DNA of 64,000 nucleotides from Candidatus Omnitrophota bacterium (GTDB lineage Bacteria; Ratteibacteria; UBA8468; B48-G9; DTJG01): positions 80,817-144,816 of the forward strand of contig JAMWCD010000002.1 in the NCBI GenBank assembly GCA_023818965.1, read 5' to 3'. Position 1 is the first letter of the stretch. Every line of letters starts with the position of its first letter. Shown one piece after another: positions 49,842 to 59,766 of this stretch. The translations under genes and the position numbers were made by a program. The notes beneath the pieces are model-generated. The model saw only the letters and a list, made by a program, of their open reading frames with translations. It had not been told where the DNA came from and made no database searches.

Positions 49842-51872
49842 TCAATCCACAATTTTATTTTCTTTCATTTTTTCAAGAAGTTCCTTTACCCTTGAGTATT
49901 TTTCAGTAAGATACAATTTCTCGTTTAATATTCTCTCAGCTTCTTTTCGTGCTTGAGTTAACAGTTCAATATCAGTAACAATGTTACCTATTTTCAGCGG
50001 CAAAACACCATGCTGCCTGACACCCAATAGATCGCCAGGTCCTCTTAATGTCAGATCTATTTCAGCAAGTTTCAATCCATCCTCTATCTCAAGAAATGAT
50101 TCAAGTCGCTGAATGGTAACAATGTCTTCAGTATGATAAACCAGCAAACAATAACCAGTATCACCGCTTCTTCCAACTCTTCCCCTCATTTGATGCAGTT
50201 GTGAAAGCCCGAACTTTTCTGCCCCATCAATAATAATAAAATTTGCGTCAGGAATGTCTATCCCTACCTCAATGACAGTGGTTGAAACAATAATACGAAG
50301 TTTTTTTTCTCTAAATTTTTCAACAACCAATGATTTTTCATTGCCACTCATCCTTCCGTGAAGCAATCCAACATACTGTGGATCAACAATTTGCTTGATA
50401 TTGTTGAAATGATGAAGTACTGATTTTTCTTCTCCCTCTATGGCTGGTGCAACAAAGTATCCCTGTTTTCCCTCTGAAACCTGCTTTTTAACAAAATCAT
50501 ATACTTTTTCAATCTCATCATCCTTGAACAAATAACTGATGACATTTCTACTTCCTTTTGGTAACTGTCCTATCGTTGACATATCAATATTTCCATAGAA
50601 TGCCAGTGCAACACTTCTTGGAATGGGTGTTGCACTTAAAGAAAGATGGTGCACTCCAGAGTTTCTTTTCAGAAGAACATTACGTTGCTCAACGCCAAAC
50701 TTATGCTGTTCATCAATTACAACAACCTTTAAATTGGAATATGTGATTTTTTCATTTAAGAGTGCCTGCGTTCCAAAAATCACCCTGGCATATCCTTTTT
50801 CTATGTTCTCCCTTATAGTTTTTTTCATTTTCTCAGGCAATCCACCAATCAATAATTCACTTTCAATCCCGCAATCAAGGAAAAAAGGATGCCAGTTCAA
50901 ATAATGTTGCTCAGCAAGGATTTCAGTTGGTGCAAGAAACACGCCCTGACCCGACCTTGTAGCAAAAATCCACAATAAAAAAATTGCAACAACGGTCTTA
51001 CCTGAACCAACATCACCCTGCACAAGACGATTGATGGTCTTCCCCGAGCGAAGGTCATCAACAATCTCCATCATCACCTTCTTCTGATCAGATGTCACAA
51101 CAAATGGCAATTTTTCTATGAAGTTATTAACTAATGAACTTCTGAACTCATAACCACTGATATTTTCCGACTTGAAACTGGTAAAATTCTTCTTAAACAG
51201 CAATCCAATCTGCAACCTGAAGAATTCGTCAAAAATCAAGTGCCTTCTTGCCCTTTCAAGATTTATTTGGTTTTCTGGAAAATGAATATTGGTCATTGCA
51301 TGTCTCATGTTTGACAGTCCCAATTTACTTCTATCTTCAAGAGGTAGAATGTCCTGCGGAAATTCCTGTATGTTTTTTAGAACATAATGAATGCATTTTC
51401 GCATAAAATTCTGTGTGATTCCAGAAGCAACAGAATAAACAGGAAGGATGTAATTAAGTTTTTTCCCCTTTTCAAGAATTTCAAAAAGGGGACTGTTAAT
51501 CTGAATATTGTTTTTGTATTGCTCTACCCTGCCATAAACGAAAACCTTCACACCTGCTTTTAATGTATTCAATATGTATCGCTGATTGAAAAAAACAAGA
51601 AAAATCACTCCTGTCCCATCTGAAACAGCAACCCTTATGATAAAAAGATTTCTGATCCTCTCTTCCTCAGTTGCAACCACTTCGCCCCTCAATGAAACCA
51701 TCTCACCTGGAACAACTTCACTGATTTTTTTCACCTGTCTTCTATCAATATATTTTCTGGGAAAATGAAAAAGCAGGTCATTTACTGTCCTGATACCCAT
51801 CTTTGCAAGGGACTCTGCCCTTTGCGGTCCGACACCAGGAATCATTTTTACAGATGTTTCTGGCATTAACAT
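49842..51872 (-). CDS. recG: ATP-dependent DNA helicase RecG
   Basis: VQGDVGSGKTVVAIFLLW, VVIDEQHKFGVEQR, LSATPIPRSVALAFYGNIDMSTI, QMRGRVGRSGDTGYCLL, OB wedge domain. Confidence 0.97.
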   Translation of the reverse strand: MLMPETSVKMIPGVGPQRAESLAKMGIRTVNDLLFHFPRKYIDRRQVKKISEVVPGEMVSLRGEVVATEEERIRNLFIIRVAVSDGTGVIFLVFFNQRYILNTLKAGVKVFVYGRVEQYKNNIQINSPLFEILEKGKKLNYILPVYSVASGITQNFMRKCIHYVLKNIQEFPQDILPLEDRSKLGLSNMRHAMTNIHFPENQINLERARRHLIFDEFFRLQIGLLFKKNFTSFKSENISGYEFRSSLVNNFIEKLPFVVTSDQKKVMMEIVDDLRSGKTINRLVQGDVGSGKTVVAIFLLWIFATRSGQGVFLAPTEILAEQHYLNWHPFFLDCGIESELLIGGLPEKMKKTIRENIEKGYARVIFGTQALLNEKITYSNLKVVVIDEQHKFGVEQRNVLLKRNSGVHHLSLSATPIPRSVALAFYGNIDMSTIGQLPKGSRNVISYLFKDDEIEKVYDFVKKQVSEGKQGYFVAPAIEGEEKSVLHHFNNIKQIVDPQYVGLLHGRMSGNEKSLVVEKFREKKLRIIVSTTVIEVGIDIPDANFIIIDGAEKFGLSQLHQMRGRVGRSGDTGYCLLVYHTEDIVTIQRLESFLEIEDGLKLAEIDLTLRGPGDLLGVRQHGVLPLKIGNIVTDIELLTQARKEAERILNEKLYLTEKYSRVKELLEKMKENKIVD

Positions 51873-51874
51873 TG

Positions 51875-52417
51875 TTAGCGGAGGGGTAATTCCATCTGTT
51901 CACGATTTGAGGAAATTATGTTGTAAAATTTGAGAACCCTTAACAGGTCACAAACAAGAGAAGAATAAACCTTTCTTGGCTCAATTTTCTCAATCACACC
52001 ATTGATGATTGAAGGAATTGTCATCAAATGGTCAATTCCTGTATCATGCAGTTTTTTTAATACCTTCCCTCTTAAATCAGAATGAGAAGGTAACTGTGAA
52101 ATGATTAATAACTTTTGAAAATTTTCTCCTTTGAACCATTCCTCAAACTTTTTTATGTGTGTTTCCTTTGCAAATTCAACAATCTCAGGAAATGTTTCAA
52201 GAACCCTGGTTGTAATTTTACAGGTATGCCAGGCTACAACTTTTACTATGCCTGCACTGATATTTTCAACACTTTTTTCATCGAGTAAAAATCCTGTATC
52301 AAACTGCTCTGCCTCAATCTGTTTTTTTCTAATCAATATAAGATTTCCGCTTCGGGCTGTAAAATATTTTCTTTGCTGAAAAAATTCTTCAACAAGTTCA
52401 AGAATTACCTCGCTCAT
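51875..52417 (-). CDS. uncharacterised protein, possible PD-(D/E)XK-like fold (180 aa)
   Basis: Complete ORF in operon context (4 nt from pilD, 2 nt from recG): MSEVILELVEEFFQQRKYFTARSGNLILIRKKQIEAEQFDTGFLL. Confidence 0.7.
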   Translation of the reverse strand: MSEVILELVEEFFQQRKYFTARSGNLILIRKKQIEAEQFDTGFLLDEKSVENISAGIVKVVAWHTCKITTRVLETFPEIVEFAKETHIKKFEEWFKGENFQKLLIISQLPSHSDLRGKVLKKLHDTGIDHLMTIPSIINGVIEKIEPRKVYSSLVCDLLRVLKFYNIISSNREQMELPLR

Positions 52418-52419
52418 AG

Positions 52420-53229
52420 TCAGGGAATAAAATAAAGTGAAAGAAAATAACTACCTTTGTACAGAATTGCAATTATCGCTCCTGCTGCAAGATATGGACC
52501 AAAAGGAACATAATCGTCCCATTTCTTCTTTTTTGAATAAATAAGTGCAAGGCTGATAATCGTCCCGATGATTGAACCAAAGAATATTGAAAGAAAAACT
52601 CCCCTCCATCCAAGGAAAGCACCAATTGCAGCAAGTAATTTTAAATCTCCGCCTCCCATTGCCTCCTTTTTATAAATAATTTTTCCTGTAATTGCAAGCA
52701 ATGCTACGATAAGTCCTCCTGTTAATGCACCTGAAAAACTGTAAAGAAGCCGAGAGATTGCTATAAATGTTTCTGCTGAAGTTTTTGAAAAAAAGAAATT
52801 CTGACATAAAAAGGCACCAACCATCCCCAAAGGTATGAGAGGTAAAACAATAATATCAGGAACAAGAAATGTTTCAAAATCAATGCCACTGATAATGACA
52901 AGTCCCAGAGCGAAAATAAAGTAAAATAGAAATGGACAGAATAAACCATGTGCAAGAAATTTTTCGTAAAGCATAAGAGATATAACACCCATAATCAATT
53001 CAACTACAGGATACCTGATGGAAATTGTTTTCTTACAATATCTGCATTTTCCTCTTAACAGGATATAACTTAACACTGGAATATTATCATACCATTTTAT
53101 ACTGTGCCTGCACTTCGGGCAGAAAGAACCAGGAAAAATGATGGATTTGTTTCTCGGTAGCCGATAAATAACAACATTCGCAAAACTTCCAAAGCATACT
53201 CCAATAATAAATGCAAGGAATTCTTTCAT
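52420..53229 (-). CDS. pilD: prepilin peptidase / N-methyltransferase
   Basis: GSFANVVIYRLPRNKSIIFPGSFCPKCRHSIKWYDNIPVLSYILLRGKCRYCKKTISIRYPVVE, GIDFETFLVPDII, GGGDLKLLAAIGAFLGWRGV. Confidence 0.96.
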   Translation of the reverse strand: MKEFLAFIIGVCFGSFANVVIYRLPRNKSIIFPGSFCPKCRHSIKWYDNIPVLSYILLRGKCRYCKKTISIRYPVVELIMGVISLMLYEKFLAHGLFCPFLFYFIFALGLVIISGIDFETFLVPDIIVLPLIPLGMVGAFLCQNFFFSKTSAETFIAISRLLYSFSGALTGGLIVALLAITGKIIYKKEAMGGGDLKLLAAIGAFLGWRGVFLSIFFGSIIGTIISLALIYSKKKKWDDYVPFGPYLAAGAIIAILYKGSYFLSLYFIP

Positions 53230-54041
53230 TGTATTAGAAGTTTCTGTCCAACCTGGACATTATCATTTTTCATTTTATTCAATTCTTTTATCTTTTTCGT
53301 TGTTGTGTTATATTTCCTTGCAATGGAAGAAAGTGTCTCCCCTTTTTTTACAGTATGATATGTAACTGCTGTTTCCTTTTTTATTTCAACATCTTTTATC
53401 AAAGCCGTATTTTTTTCTGAAACTGCCTGTTTCAGTGCAAAAATTTCACTCTCGTGTCTCACAATCTCATTAAGAAGTGTTTGTATCTGCGAAGCAATTT
53501 CTTTTTTCATGTTCTGAAGATCCTCATTTCTTGCAAATTTCTTTTCATCAAAAGAATCAATCTCCCTGGCAAGTTGCCCAATAGCAGTTTTTACAGCAAG
53601 AAGGTCTTTTTGATAATTCACCATTGCATCTGTCAGAGATGCAGATGATTTTATTAAATCATTCTGCGCTTTTCTCAATGTTTCAATGTCCTGAGAATAA
53701 CGATTGTTTTTCTCTTCCTGGATCTTTTTGAAATTTTCAAGTTCCCTGGATTGTTGTTGAGAAACATCATCAATGGATGCCTTTAAATCCCTGATTTGAT
53801 TTTTTATATCTTCAGAAACACCCATTAATATGGACTGCTGCTGTTCCTGAGTTTTTTGTATCTGCAGGATTGTTTCATTTATTTGCTCAAACTTCTTTGA
53901 ATTTACTGCTTCCTTTTCGTCTATTTTCTGGTTTATCTCATTTTTCAATAAATCCATATCATCCTTCATTGCGATAGGCGCACAACCTGTAATGATGAAG
54001 GAGAAAACCAGAAATATGAAAACCTTTTCGATGCGTCTCAT
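53226..54041 (-). CDS. coiled-coil lipoprotein with C-terminal LysM domain
   Basis: Lipobox FSFIITGCAP; long coiled coil; YHTVKKGETLSSIARKYNTTTKKIKELNKMKNDNVQVGQKLLI. Confidence 0.9.
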   Translation of the reverse strand: MRRIEKVFIFLVFSFIITGCAPIAMKDDMDLLKNEINQKIDEKEAVNSKKFEQINETILQIQKTQEQQQSILMGVSEDIKNQIRDLKASIDDVSQQQSRELENFKKIQEEKNNRYSQDIETLRKAQNDLIKSSASLTDAMVNYQKDLLAVKTAIGQLAREIDSFDEKKFARNEDLQNMKKEIASQIQTLLNEIVRHESEIFALKQAVSEKNTALIKDVEIKKETAVTYHTVKKGETLSSIARKYNTTTKKIKELNKMKNDNVQVGQKLLIQ

Positions 54042-54676
54042 TGTTTTATCTTAAATTCACACCTTCTGTTTTTTGCCCACGCTTCTTCATTGTGTCCTGG
54101 GTCTGCAGGCATGGATTCTCCGTAACTAATCGTATATAACCTTTTTGGTGCGATACCAAGACCAATTAAAAATTTTCTTGTGCTTAAAGCCCTCTGCTCA
54201 CCAAGAACAAGATTATATTCATCTGTTCCACGTTCATCACAATGTCCCTCAATCAGTATTGATACGGCTGGATTTTTCTTAAGATAATCGGCAAGATTTT
54301 TTAATTTAGTCTGCTGGTCATTTCTTATATTATATTTATCAAAATCAAAATAAATTGGTTGAAAAATGTCTTTTATTGCCTCACCAGGTTCAACAAATGT
54401 GGGAACCTGCGTTTCACTTTTTACAGGCGGTATTTCTTCTCCTTTCGTAGCAATGGCTACTTCTGACGGACTGGCACGTCCAGAATCTGGCGGTGGAGTT
54501 ACAGTTGCTGGAGTTAACGGCTGAGTTGGAGTTGATGGTTGTTGAGAAGGTTGTTGAATTGATTCTGTTTTCTCGACTTTCTTTTTTGAATATGGACAGC
54601 AACCAGAAATCGCAAATATCAATGATACTGAAAGAAGCAATATCACACCTGTGGCAGTAAATCTTACCTTTCTCAT
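54038..54676 (-). CDS. pal: peptidoglycan-associated lipoprotein (Pal/OmpA family)
   Basis: Lipobox LIFAISGCCP; IYFDFDKYNIRNDQQTKLKNLADYLKKNPAVSILIEGHCDERGTDEYNLVLGEQRALSTRKFL. Confidence 0.95.
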   Translation of the reverse strand: MRKVRFTATGVILLLSVSLIFAISGCCPYSKKKVEKTESIQQPSQQPSTPTQPLTPATVTPPPDSGRASPSEVAIATKGEEIPPVKSETQVPTFVEPGEAIKDIFQPIYFDFDKYNIRNDQQTKLKNLADYLKKNPAVSILIEGHCDERGTDEYNLVLGEQRALSTRKFLIGLGIAPKRLYTISYGESMPADPGHNEEAWAKNRRCEFKIKQ

Positions 54677-54719
54677 AATGCCTCCTTTTTTTGTGATTAT
54701 ACCAGATTGTCTTATTTTG

Positions 54720-55961
54720 TCAACGGATATCCCAGCATCCACTCCATGCATTATCAATAATCTTTCTTTTCTTTAGAGAATATATATCTACTGTCCAGAG
54801 CGAATTTTTATATTTTTCCTGGCAAGTAAAAAGTAAATGCCTGCTGTCAGGTGCCCAGGATGGTGCATCACACCATGAAAGCCCGGTTGTCAAAATTTTT
54901 CTTTTTCCTGTCTCCCAGTGATATATTTCAATAAACATATCTGTCCCGTACCTGACTGCATAAGCCAGATACTTACCATCAGGTGACCATGCAGGAGAGG
55001 TGATATAATTTGAAGGTATATCTATTTTCCTTGCATTCATTCCATACGAATTCATAACCCATAGTCGTGTCTTTCCATCCCTGTCTGATACAAATGCAAT
55101 TTTTTGACCATCAGGAGAAACTGACGGAGAGGCATTCAAGGATTGCTTTTCAGTTAACCTTCTTAAAATATTACCCTTTAAATCCACAATATAAATATCA
55201 GGATTTCCACTCCTGCTTAAAACCACTGCCCCCATATCCTGATTTCTAAAAAATGATACACATGCATTCAAACCAGGTTCTGCTATAAATGTCCTGATTT
55301 CACCTGTTTCCAGATTCAATAAATCAAGTGAAGGGAAAAAATTTCTGTATGAAAGGAAAACAATATTTTTCATTCCAGGAAACCATCTTGGGTAATTTAT
55401 GATGTATTTTGCCGAAAGAAGAACAACAGAATTTGAGCCATCATAATCACACATCATCAAATTATGAGTACCATTGTTCTTTGTTATGTAAAGAATCTTA
55501 CTGCGGGAAATACCTGGTTTACCTGTCAGACGAAAAATGATTTCATCACTTACAGCGTGAGCAAGCAGTACCGGAGATTTCTCTATTCCTTTTTCAAATT
55601 CAAAAAGCAGTGATTTTTCAAGTGTATCATAAACTTTTGTTTCAAGTTTATCATTGAATTTGAATAAAATGAAAATTTTTGCATCGTTTTTGAGAAGCAC
55701 TGAATCCATTTCCTGGTTTGTTTCAATCTTTTCCTTGAAAATTTTATCTCTAATCTCAATTACATCAGAAGCATTAAGATCCTTTGCTACATAATTACAG
55801 AATTCCTCGTAAAAAGATGTCTTTTTTTCGTTAATCAGAATAACCGCATTAATTGTAATCTCAGGTGATGATGTAATTTCAATGGTTACTCTTCCTTGCC
55901 CGTTTAAACTCAAACAAAAAAACATAAAGCACACTACCAGAACAAAAAAATATCTTTTCAC
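54720..55961 (-). CDS. tolB: TolB-like beta-propeller protein
   Basis: Signal peptide; repeated NASPSVSPDGQKIAFVSDRDGKTRLWVMN, SPAWSPDGKYLAYAVRYGTDMFIEI, APSWAPDSRHLLFT. Confidence 0.9.
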   Translation of the reverse strand: MKRYFFVLVVCFMFFCLSLNGQGRVTIEITSSPEITINAVILINEKKTSFYEEFCNYVAKDLNASDVIEIRDKIFKEKIETNQEMDSVLLKNDAKIFILFKFNDKLETKVYDTLEKSLLFEFEKGIEKSPVLLAHAVSDEIIFRLTGKPGISRSKILYITKNNGTHNLMMCDYDGSNSVVLLSAKYIINYPRWFPGMKNIVFLSYRNFFPSLDLLNLETGEIRTFIAEPGLNACVSFFRNQDMGAVVLSRSGNPDIYIVDLKGNILRRLTEKQSLNASPSVSPDGQKIAFVSDRDGKTRLWVMNSYGMNARKIDIPSNYITSPAWSPDGKYLAYAVRYGTDMFIEIYHWETGKRKILTTGLSWCDAPSWAPDSRHLLFTCQEKYKNSLWTVDIYSLKKRKIIDNAWSGCWDIR

Positions 55962-56758
55962 TGTATCCCCCTGATATTAAATTTCACTGCTATTTCAAGA
56001 CAATCAAGTTTATAGGTATCCGGAAGACCTGGTAATCTTCCAGTATTCATCACTGCCTTTAGTGCACTGTCATCAAACTCCCTGACACCTGAACTTTTTT
56101 CAAGACAGATATCTGTAATTGTACCATCCCTTTTTAATTTAAATGAAACCACTGATGTGAGAGAGTAATTTTTTTCTTCAGGTAATTTCCATTTTCTCTG
56201 CAGGGCAATTTTGATACTCTCGAGATACTCAAGAGGAATAATATTACCTGAAGGAATACCTGTTTCCTGAAATCCCACAGAAATTCCTGAAGGAGAACTC
56301 ACATCTGTCAGTGGAAAAATCCTTGATGCTAATGAGGTTTTTCTTGTTTCAGATGACTTTGAAGTTGCTCCTTTTTCTGAAGCAGTAATGTTTCCACCCG
56401 ATGAAGGCACATTTTCCTGATGCAATTTTTTCTTTATCTGCGACATATACTCATCTGGAGAGAATTTTTCAACAGAAGTATCCTGTCCACCTGTAATTCC
56501 TGAACCGATTTTTCCATAAGATGTCTCATGTGATTTTTCCTGAAAATTTGTCTGTGGAACCTTTGAAATAGATGCTTCTGCTGGTTCAACCCTGAAAGAT
56601 GGTATCACATTATCTGTAATGTCCATACTCGGAGGTAATTTAAGAAGATCAACAACATAAACATTTTCAGTTAAATTCTTTCTTGTTTCTGACTTCTGTA
56701 ACAAAAGTCCTATGAAAAGCACATGCAAACAAATCGAAAGCACAACGGCTTTTTTCAT
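55958..56758 (-). CDS. TonB/TolA-like energy transducer with TonB C-terminal domain
   Basis: N-terminal TM; C-terminal QRKWKLPEEKNYSLTSVVSFKLKRDGTITDICLEKSSGVREFDDSALKAVMNTGRLPGLP. Confidence 0.85.
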   Translation of the reverse strand: MKKAVVLSICLHVLFIGLLLQKSETRKNLTENVYVVDLLKLPPSMDITDNVIPSFRVEPAEASISKVPQTNFQEKSHETSYGKIGSGITGGQDTSVEKFSPDEYMSQIKKKLHQENVPSSGGNITASEKGATSKSSETRKTSLASRIFPLTDVSSPSGISVGFQETGIPSGNIIPLEYLESIKIALQRKWKLPEEKNYSLTSVVSFKLKRDGTITDICLEKSSGVREFDDSALKAVMNTGRLPGLPDTYKLDCLEIAVKFNIRGIQ

Positions 56759-57177
56759 TTTGCAACTTTTGCCTCTGTTGCAAGGCCAATTTTTTTTACA
56801 TCTGCTCGTTTTAATACATCCAGAACATTAACCAACTCTTGATATGTTATTGCTCTATCTCCTTTTATTACAACACTGGTATCTGGATCCTGTAAAATTT
56901 TTGTTCTCACAAAATCCTGCAATCTTTGAATATCCATTTCCTGATTTGCAAGAAATATTTTTCCCTGTTTTCCTATAGTAATCACAATACTTTTCTCAAT
57001 AGCCATCTTACTCACACTTGAAACAGGAAGTTTTACCTCCATCCCCTGCTCCACGATTGGAGAAATCATTAAAAGGATTATGACAAGGGTTAAAGCAACA
57101 TCAACGAAATTGACAATATTAATCCTGCTCAGGGCATTCTCTTTTTGTTCTACATCAAAAAAATTTTCTTCTTTCAT
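56755..57177 (-). CDS. tolR: ExbD/TolR family protein
   Basis: INIVNFVDVALTLVIILLMISPIVEQGMEVKLPVSS..VVIKGDRAITYQELVNVLDVLKRADVKKIGLAT. Confidence 0.92.
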   Translation of the reverse strand: MKEENFFDVEQKENALSRINIVNFVDVALTLVIILLMISPIVEQGMEVKLPVSSVSKMAIEKSIVITIGKQGKIFLANQEMDIQRLQDFVRTKILQDPDTSVVIKGDRAITYQELVNVLDVLKRADVKKIGLATEAKVAK

Positions 57178-57178
57178 T

Positions 57179-57784
57179 TTATTGCTTCACAATCAAGTAT
57201 ATTGCTTCAATAATTTCATTCCCCTGCAATTTTATTTTTCTCAATTGTTCGTCAAAATAATTGTAAGCAAGTGCTGCAGGAATTGCAACAAGTAGTCCAA
57301 CAAATGTAACAATCAGTGCTTCTGATACCCCTGATGCTATTACAGAAACAGATGATGTACCGGTAATTCCGATATTATGAAATGACATCAGAATTCCCCA
57401 TACAGTACCAAGCAACCCCATAAATGGAGCAACTGCTGAAACGGATAATAAAAAGTCAATTCTACTGGCGATATGGGATATTTCTTCACTGGCAAACCTT
57501 TTCAAATGATTTAAAAGTTGCTCTTCTGAAATGTTATGTTTTGCCTTTTCAGCAAGAATTCTTGAAAGAACCTTTGACCATGGAGAACCACTAACCTGTG
57601 CAATTTTTCCACTGTAGAAAATGTTGAGAAACTTCTTGTTATCTCTGTTGATTCTTTTAAAAAGCAGGAATTTATCAATGATAATTGCCCAGCTATATAT
57701 TGAAAGGAGAAAAAGCAGGATCAAGTCAGTTTTTCCAACCCAGTCGCAATGTTTCCAGCTTGCCACCCATATATTTTCCATCAC
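57179..57784 (-). CDS. tolQ: ExbB/TolQ family proton channel protein
   Basis: LLSVSAVAPFMGLLGTVWGILMSFHNIGITGTSSVSVIASGVSEALIVTFVGLLVAIPAALAYNYF. Confidence 0.93.
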   Translation of the reverse strand: MMENIWVASWKHCDWVGKTDLILLFLLSIYSWAIIIDKFLLFKRINRDNKKFLNIFYSGKIAQVSGSPWSKVLSRILAEKAKHNISEEQLLNHLKRFASEEISHIASRIDFLLSVSAVAPFMGLLGTVWGILMSFHNIGITGTSSVSVIASGVSEALIVTFVGLLVAIPAALAYNYFDEQLRKIKLQGNEIIEAIYLIVKQ

Positions 57785-57800
57785 CCATCCTGTATTTTTG

Positions 57801-57873
57801 CGCCCCCAGCCGGAATCGAACCGGCGCTACCACCTTGAAAGAGTGGTGACCTGGGCCGCTAGTCGATGGGGGC
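57801..57873 (-). tRNA. tRNA-Glu (anticodon UUC)
   Basis: GCCCCCATCGACTAGCGGCCCAGGTCACCACTCTTTCAAGGTGGTAGCGCCGGTTCGATTCCGGCTGGGGGCG folds as a cloverleaf; loop CTTTCAA. Confidence 0.94.
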
Positions 57874-57922
57874 GTTCTCATTAACCAGAGCCGATTTATT
57901 ATAAGTGAAAATTTGAATTCCG

Positions 57923-58765
57923 TCAAGAAATCTCTTGATTCAAAAATTCCTCAAGTGCCTGGTGCCATGGTCTTGGCTTATAAAATTTTCTGCCAAATAG
58001 AGAAGTATCAAGGGTTGAAAAGGAAGGCCTTTTTGCAATTGAATCTGCAAAATCATTGATGCTTACAGGGATAAGTAAGGATGTATCAAGTCCCAGTTGC
58101 TTACAAATATAAAGACCAAAATCGTACCAGCTACAATAACCGTCATTACAAAAATGGATAAGCCCACAGAATTTACTTGTTGCAATTTGAACCAGAGCCA
58201 CAGCAAGATCCCTAGCATATGTGGGAGAATTTATCAGGTCAGTGGTGATTTTGACCTTGTGACCTTGTAATAATTTTCGTGGAAGTTGACTGGCAAAATT
58301 ATGACCATATTTCCCAAAAATTCTTGAAGTTCTTACAATGCTGTAATTTCCACAGTTGTCTCTTATTATTCTTTCACCTTCCAGTTTTGTCTTACCGTAA
58401 ACAGAAAGTGGGCAGGTTATATCCAGTTCATTATAAGGAGAATTTTTTTTACCATCAAAAACAAAATCAGTGCTCAAATAAATAATGCGAGCAGAAAATT
58501 CTTCTGAAAAAAATGCAACATTAAATGTACCTGTAACATTGGTTCTGAAAGCATTTACTGGTTCACACTCACATCTATCAACATCAGTAAATGCTGCAAG
58601 ATGAAAAACAATATCAGGTTGAATTCTATTGAACAATCTCCTTACATCGTAAAAGTTTGCAATATCAACATCCTGCCTTGAAAGGATAAAGGTTTCTTCT
58701 GCAGGAAGATGTTCTTTCAGATATCTTCCAACAAGTCCAGTGCCACCAGTGATAAGGGTCTTCAT
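57923..58765 (-). CDS. rfbD: dTDP-4-dehydrorhamnose reductase
   Basis: TLITGGTGLVGRYLKEHLP, STDFVFDGKKNSPYNELDITCPLSVYGKTKLEGE. Confidence 0.93.
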   Translation of the reverse strand: MKTLITGGTGLVGRYLKEHLPAEETFILSRQDVDIANFYDVRRLFNRIQPDIVFHLAAFTDVDRCECEPVNAFRTNVTGTFNVAFFSEEFSARIIYLSTDFVFDGKKNSPYNELDITCPLSVYGKTKLEGERIIRDNCGNYSIVRTSRIFGKYGHNFASQLPRKLLQGHKVKITTDLINSPTYARDLAVALVQIATSKFCGLIHFCNDGYCSWYDFGLYICKQLGLDTSLLIPVSINDFADSIAKRPSFSTLDTSLFGRKFYKPRPWHQALEEFLNQEIS

Positions 58766-59766
58766 AGTGACGGATACTTATTTTTATAGTATTTTTGGAA
58801 TTCATCGCTATTTTTAATAAATGTCCACCAGTACTGGTTTTCTTTATACCATTTGACTGTTCTTACCAGACCATCATCAAAATTCCTGGCAGGTTGAAAA
58901 CCAAGTTTTTCAATCTTCTCACACGATAAACTGTATCTAACATCATGGGCTATTCTATCAGGAACACTCACAATAAGTTTTTCATCCTTTCCAAGCAGGG
59001 CTAAAATTTTCTTCAGTACATCAATGTTCCTTTTTTCCTGATGGGCTGACACATGATAAATTTCGCCTGTTTCTCCTCTATCAATCAACAATTCAATTGC
59101 ACGACATGTATCTTCCACAAATAGCCAGTCACGCATCTGAAAACCATTTCCATACAATGGAATTTTCTTATTTTCAATTGCATTGGTAATTGCAAGAGGT
59201 ATAAATTTTTCAGGATGTTGAAATGGACCAAAATTATTCACAAATCTGACTATCACCGCAGGTATTTTATAACAGCGAATATATGATAACACCAGTAAGT
59301 CCGCAGATGCTTTGCTTGCAGCATATGGATTTGTAGGGTTTAACCGGGCATCTTCGGCAAATGAACCTTTTTCAATACTTCCGTAAACTTCATCCGTTGA
59401 AATATGGATATATTTTTTTACTACCTTTATTTTTCTTATGGCTTCAATAATTCTATAAGTTCCAATAATATCTGTGGTCAAAAAATTTTCGGCATTTTGA
59501 AGGGACCTGTCAACGTGCGTTTCTGCTGCAAAATGTACAATGACTTCACAATTTTCCAGTATCTGTTCAATTTCCATTGCTTCTGCAATATCAATCTTAA
59601 CAAAAGAGTGGTTTTTATATTTCCTCAGCATTTGCAATGTCAAAGGATTTGCTGCGTATGTCATCTTATCAAGATTGATAACATTATACTCAGGATGTTT
59701 CCTGCAAATATAATTGATAAAATTGGAACCAATAAAACCACAACCTCCAGTCACTGCAATTTTCAT
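58762..59766 (-). CDS. rfbB: dTDP-glucose 4,6-dehydratase
   Basis: KIAVTGGCGFIGSNFINYICRKHPEYNVINLDKMTYAAN, ETHVDRSLQNAENF, STDEVYGSI, NPYAASKASADLLV. Confidence 0.94.
   Translation of the reverse strand: MKIAVTGGCGFIGSNFINYICRKHPEYNVINLDKMTYAANPLTLQMLRKYKNHSFVKIDIAEAMEIEQILENCEVIVHFAAETHVDRSLQNAENFLTTDIIGTYRIIEAIRKIKVVKKYIHISTDEVYGSIEKGSFAEDARLNPTNPYAASKASADLLVLSYIRCYKIPAVIVRFVNNFGPFQHPEKFIPLAITNAIENKKIPLYGNGFQMRDWLFVEDTCRAIELLIDRGETGEIYHVSAHQEKRNIDVLKKILALLGKDEKLIVSVPDRIAHDVRYSLSCEKIEKLGFQPARNFDDGLVRTVKWYKENQYWWTFIKNSDEFQKYYKNKYPSL

Noticed and set aside
57621-57884. 87-aa plus-strand ORF ending PQPESNRRYHLERVVTWAASRWGRSH
   Set aside because: Antisense to tolQ and tRNA-Glu; the apparent protein tail is the reverse complement of the tRNA.
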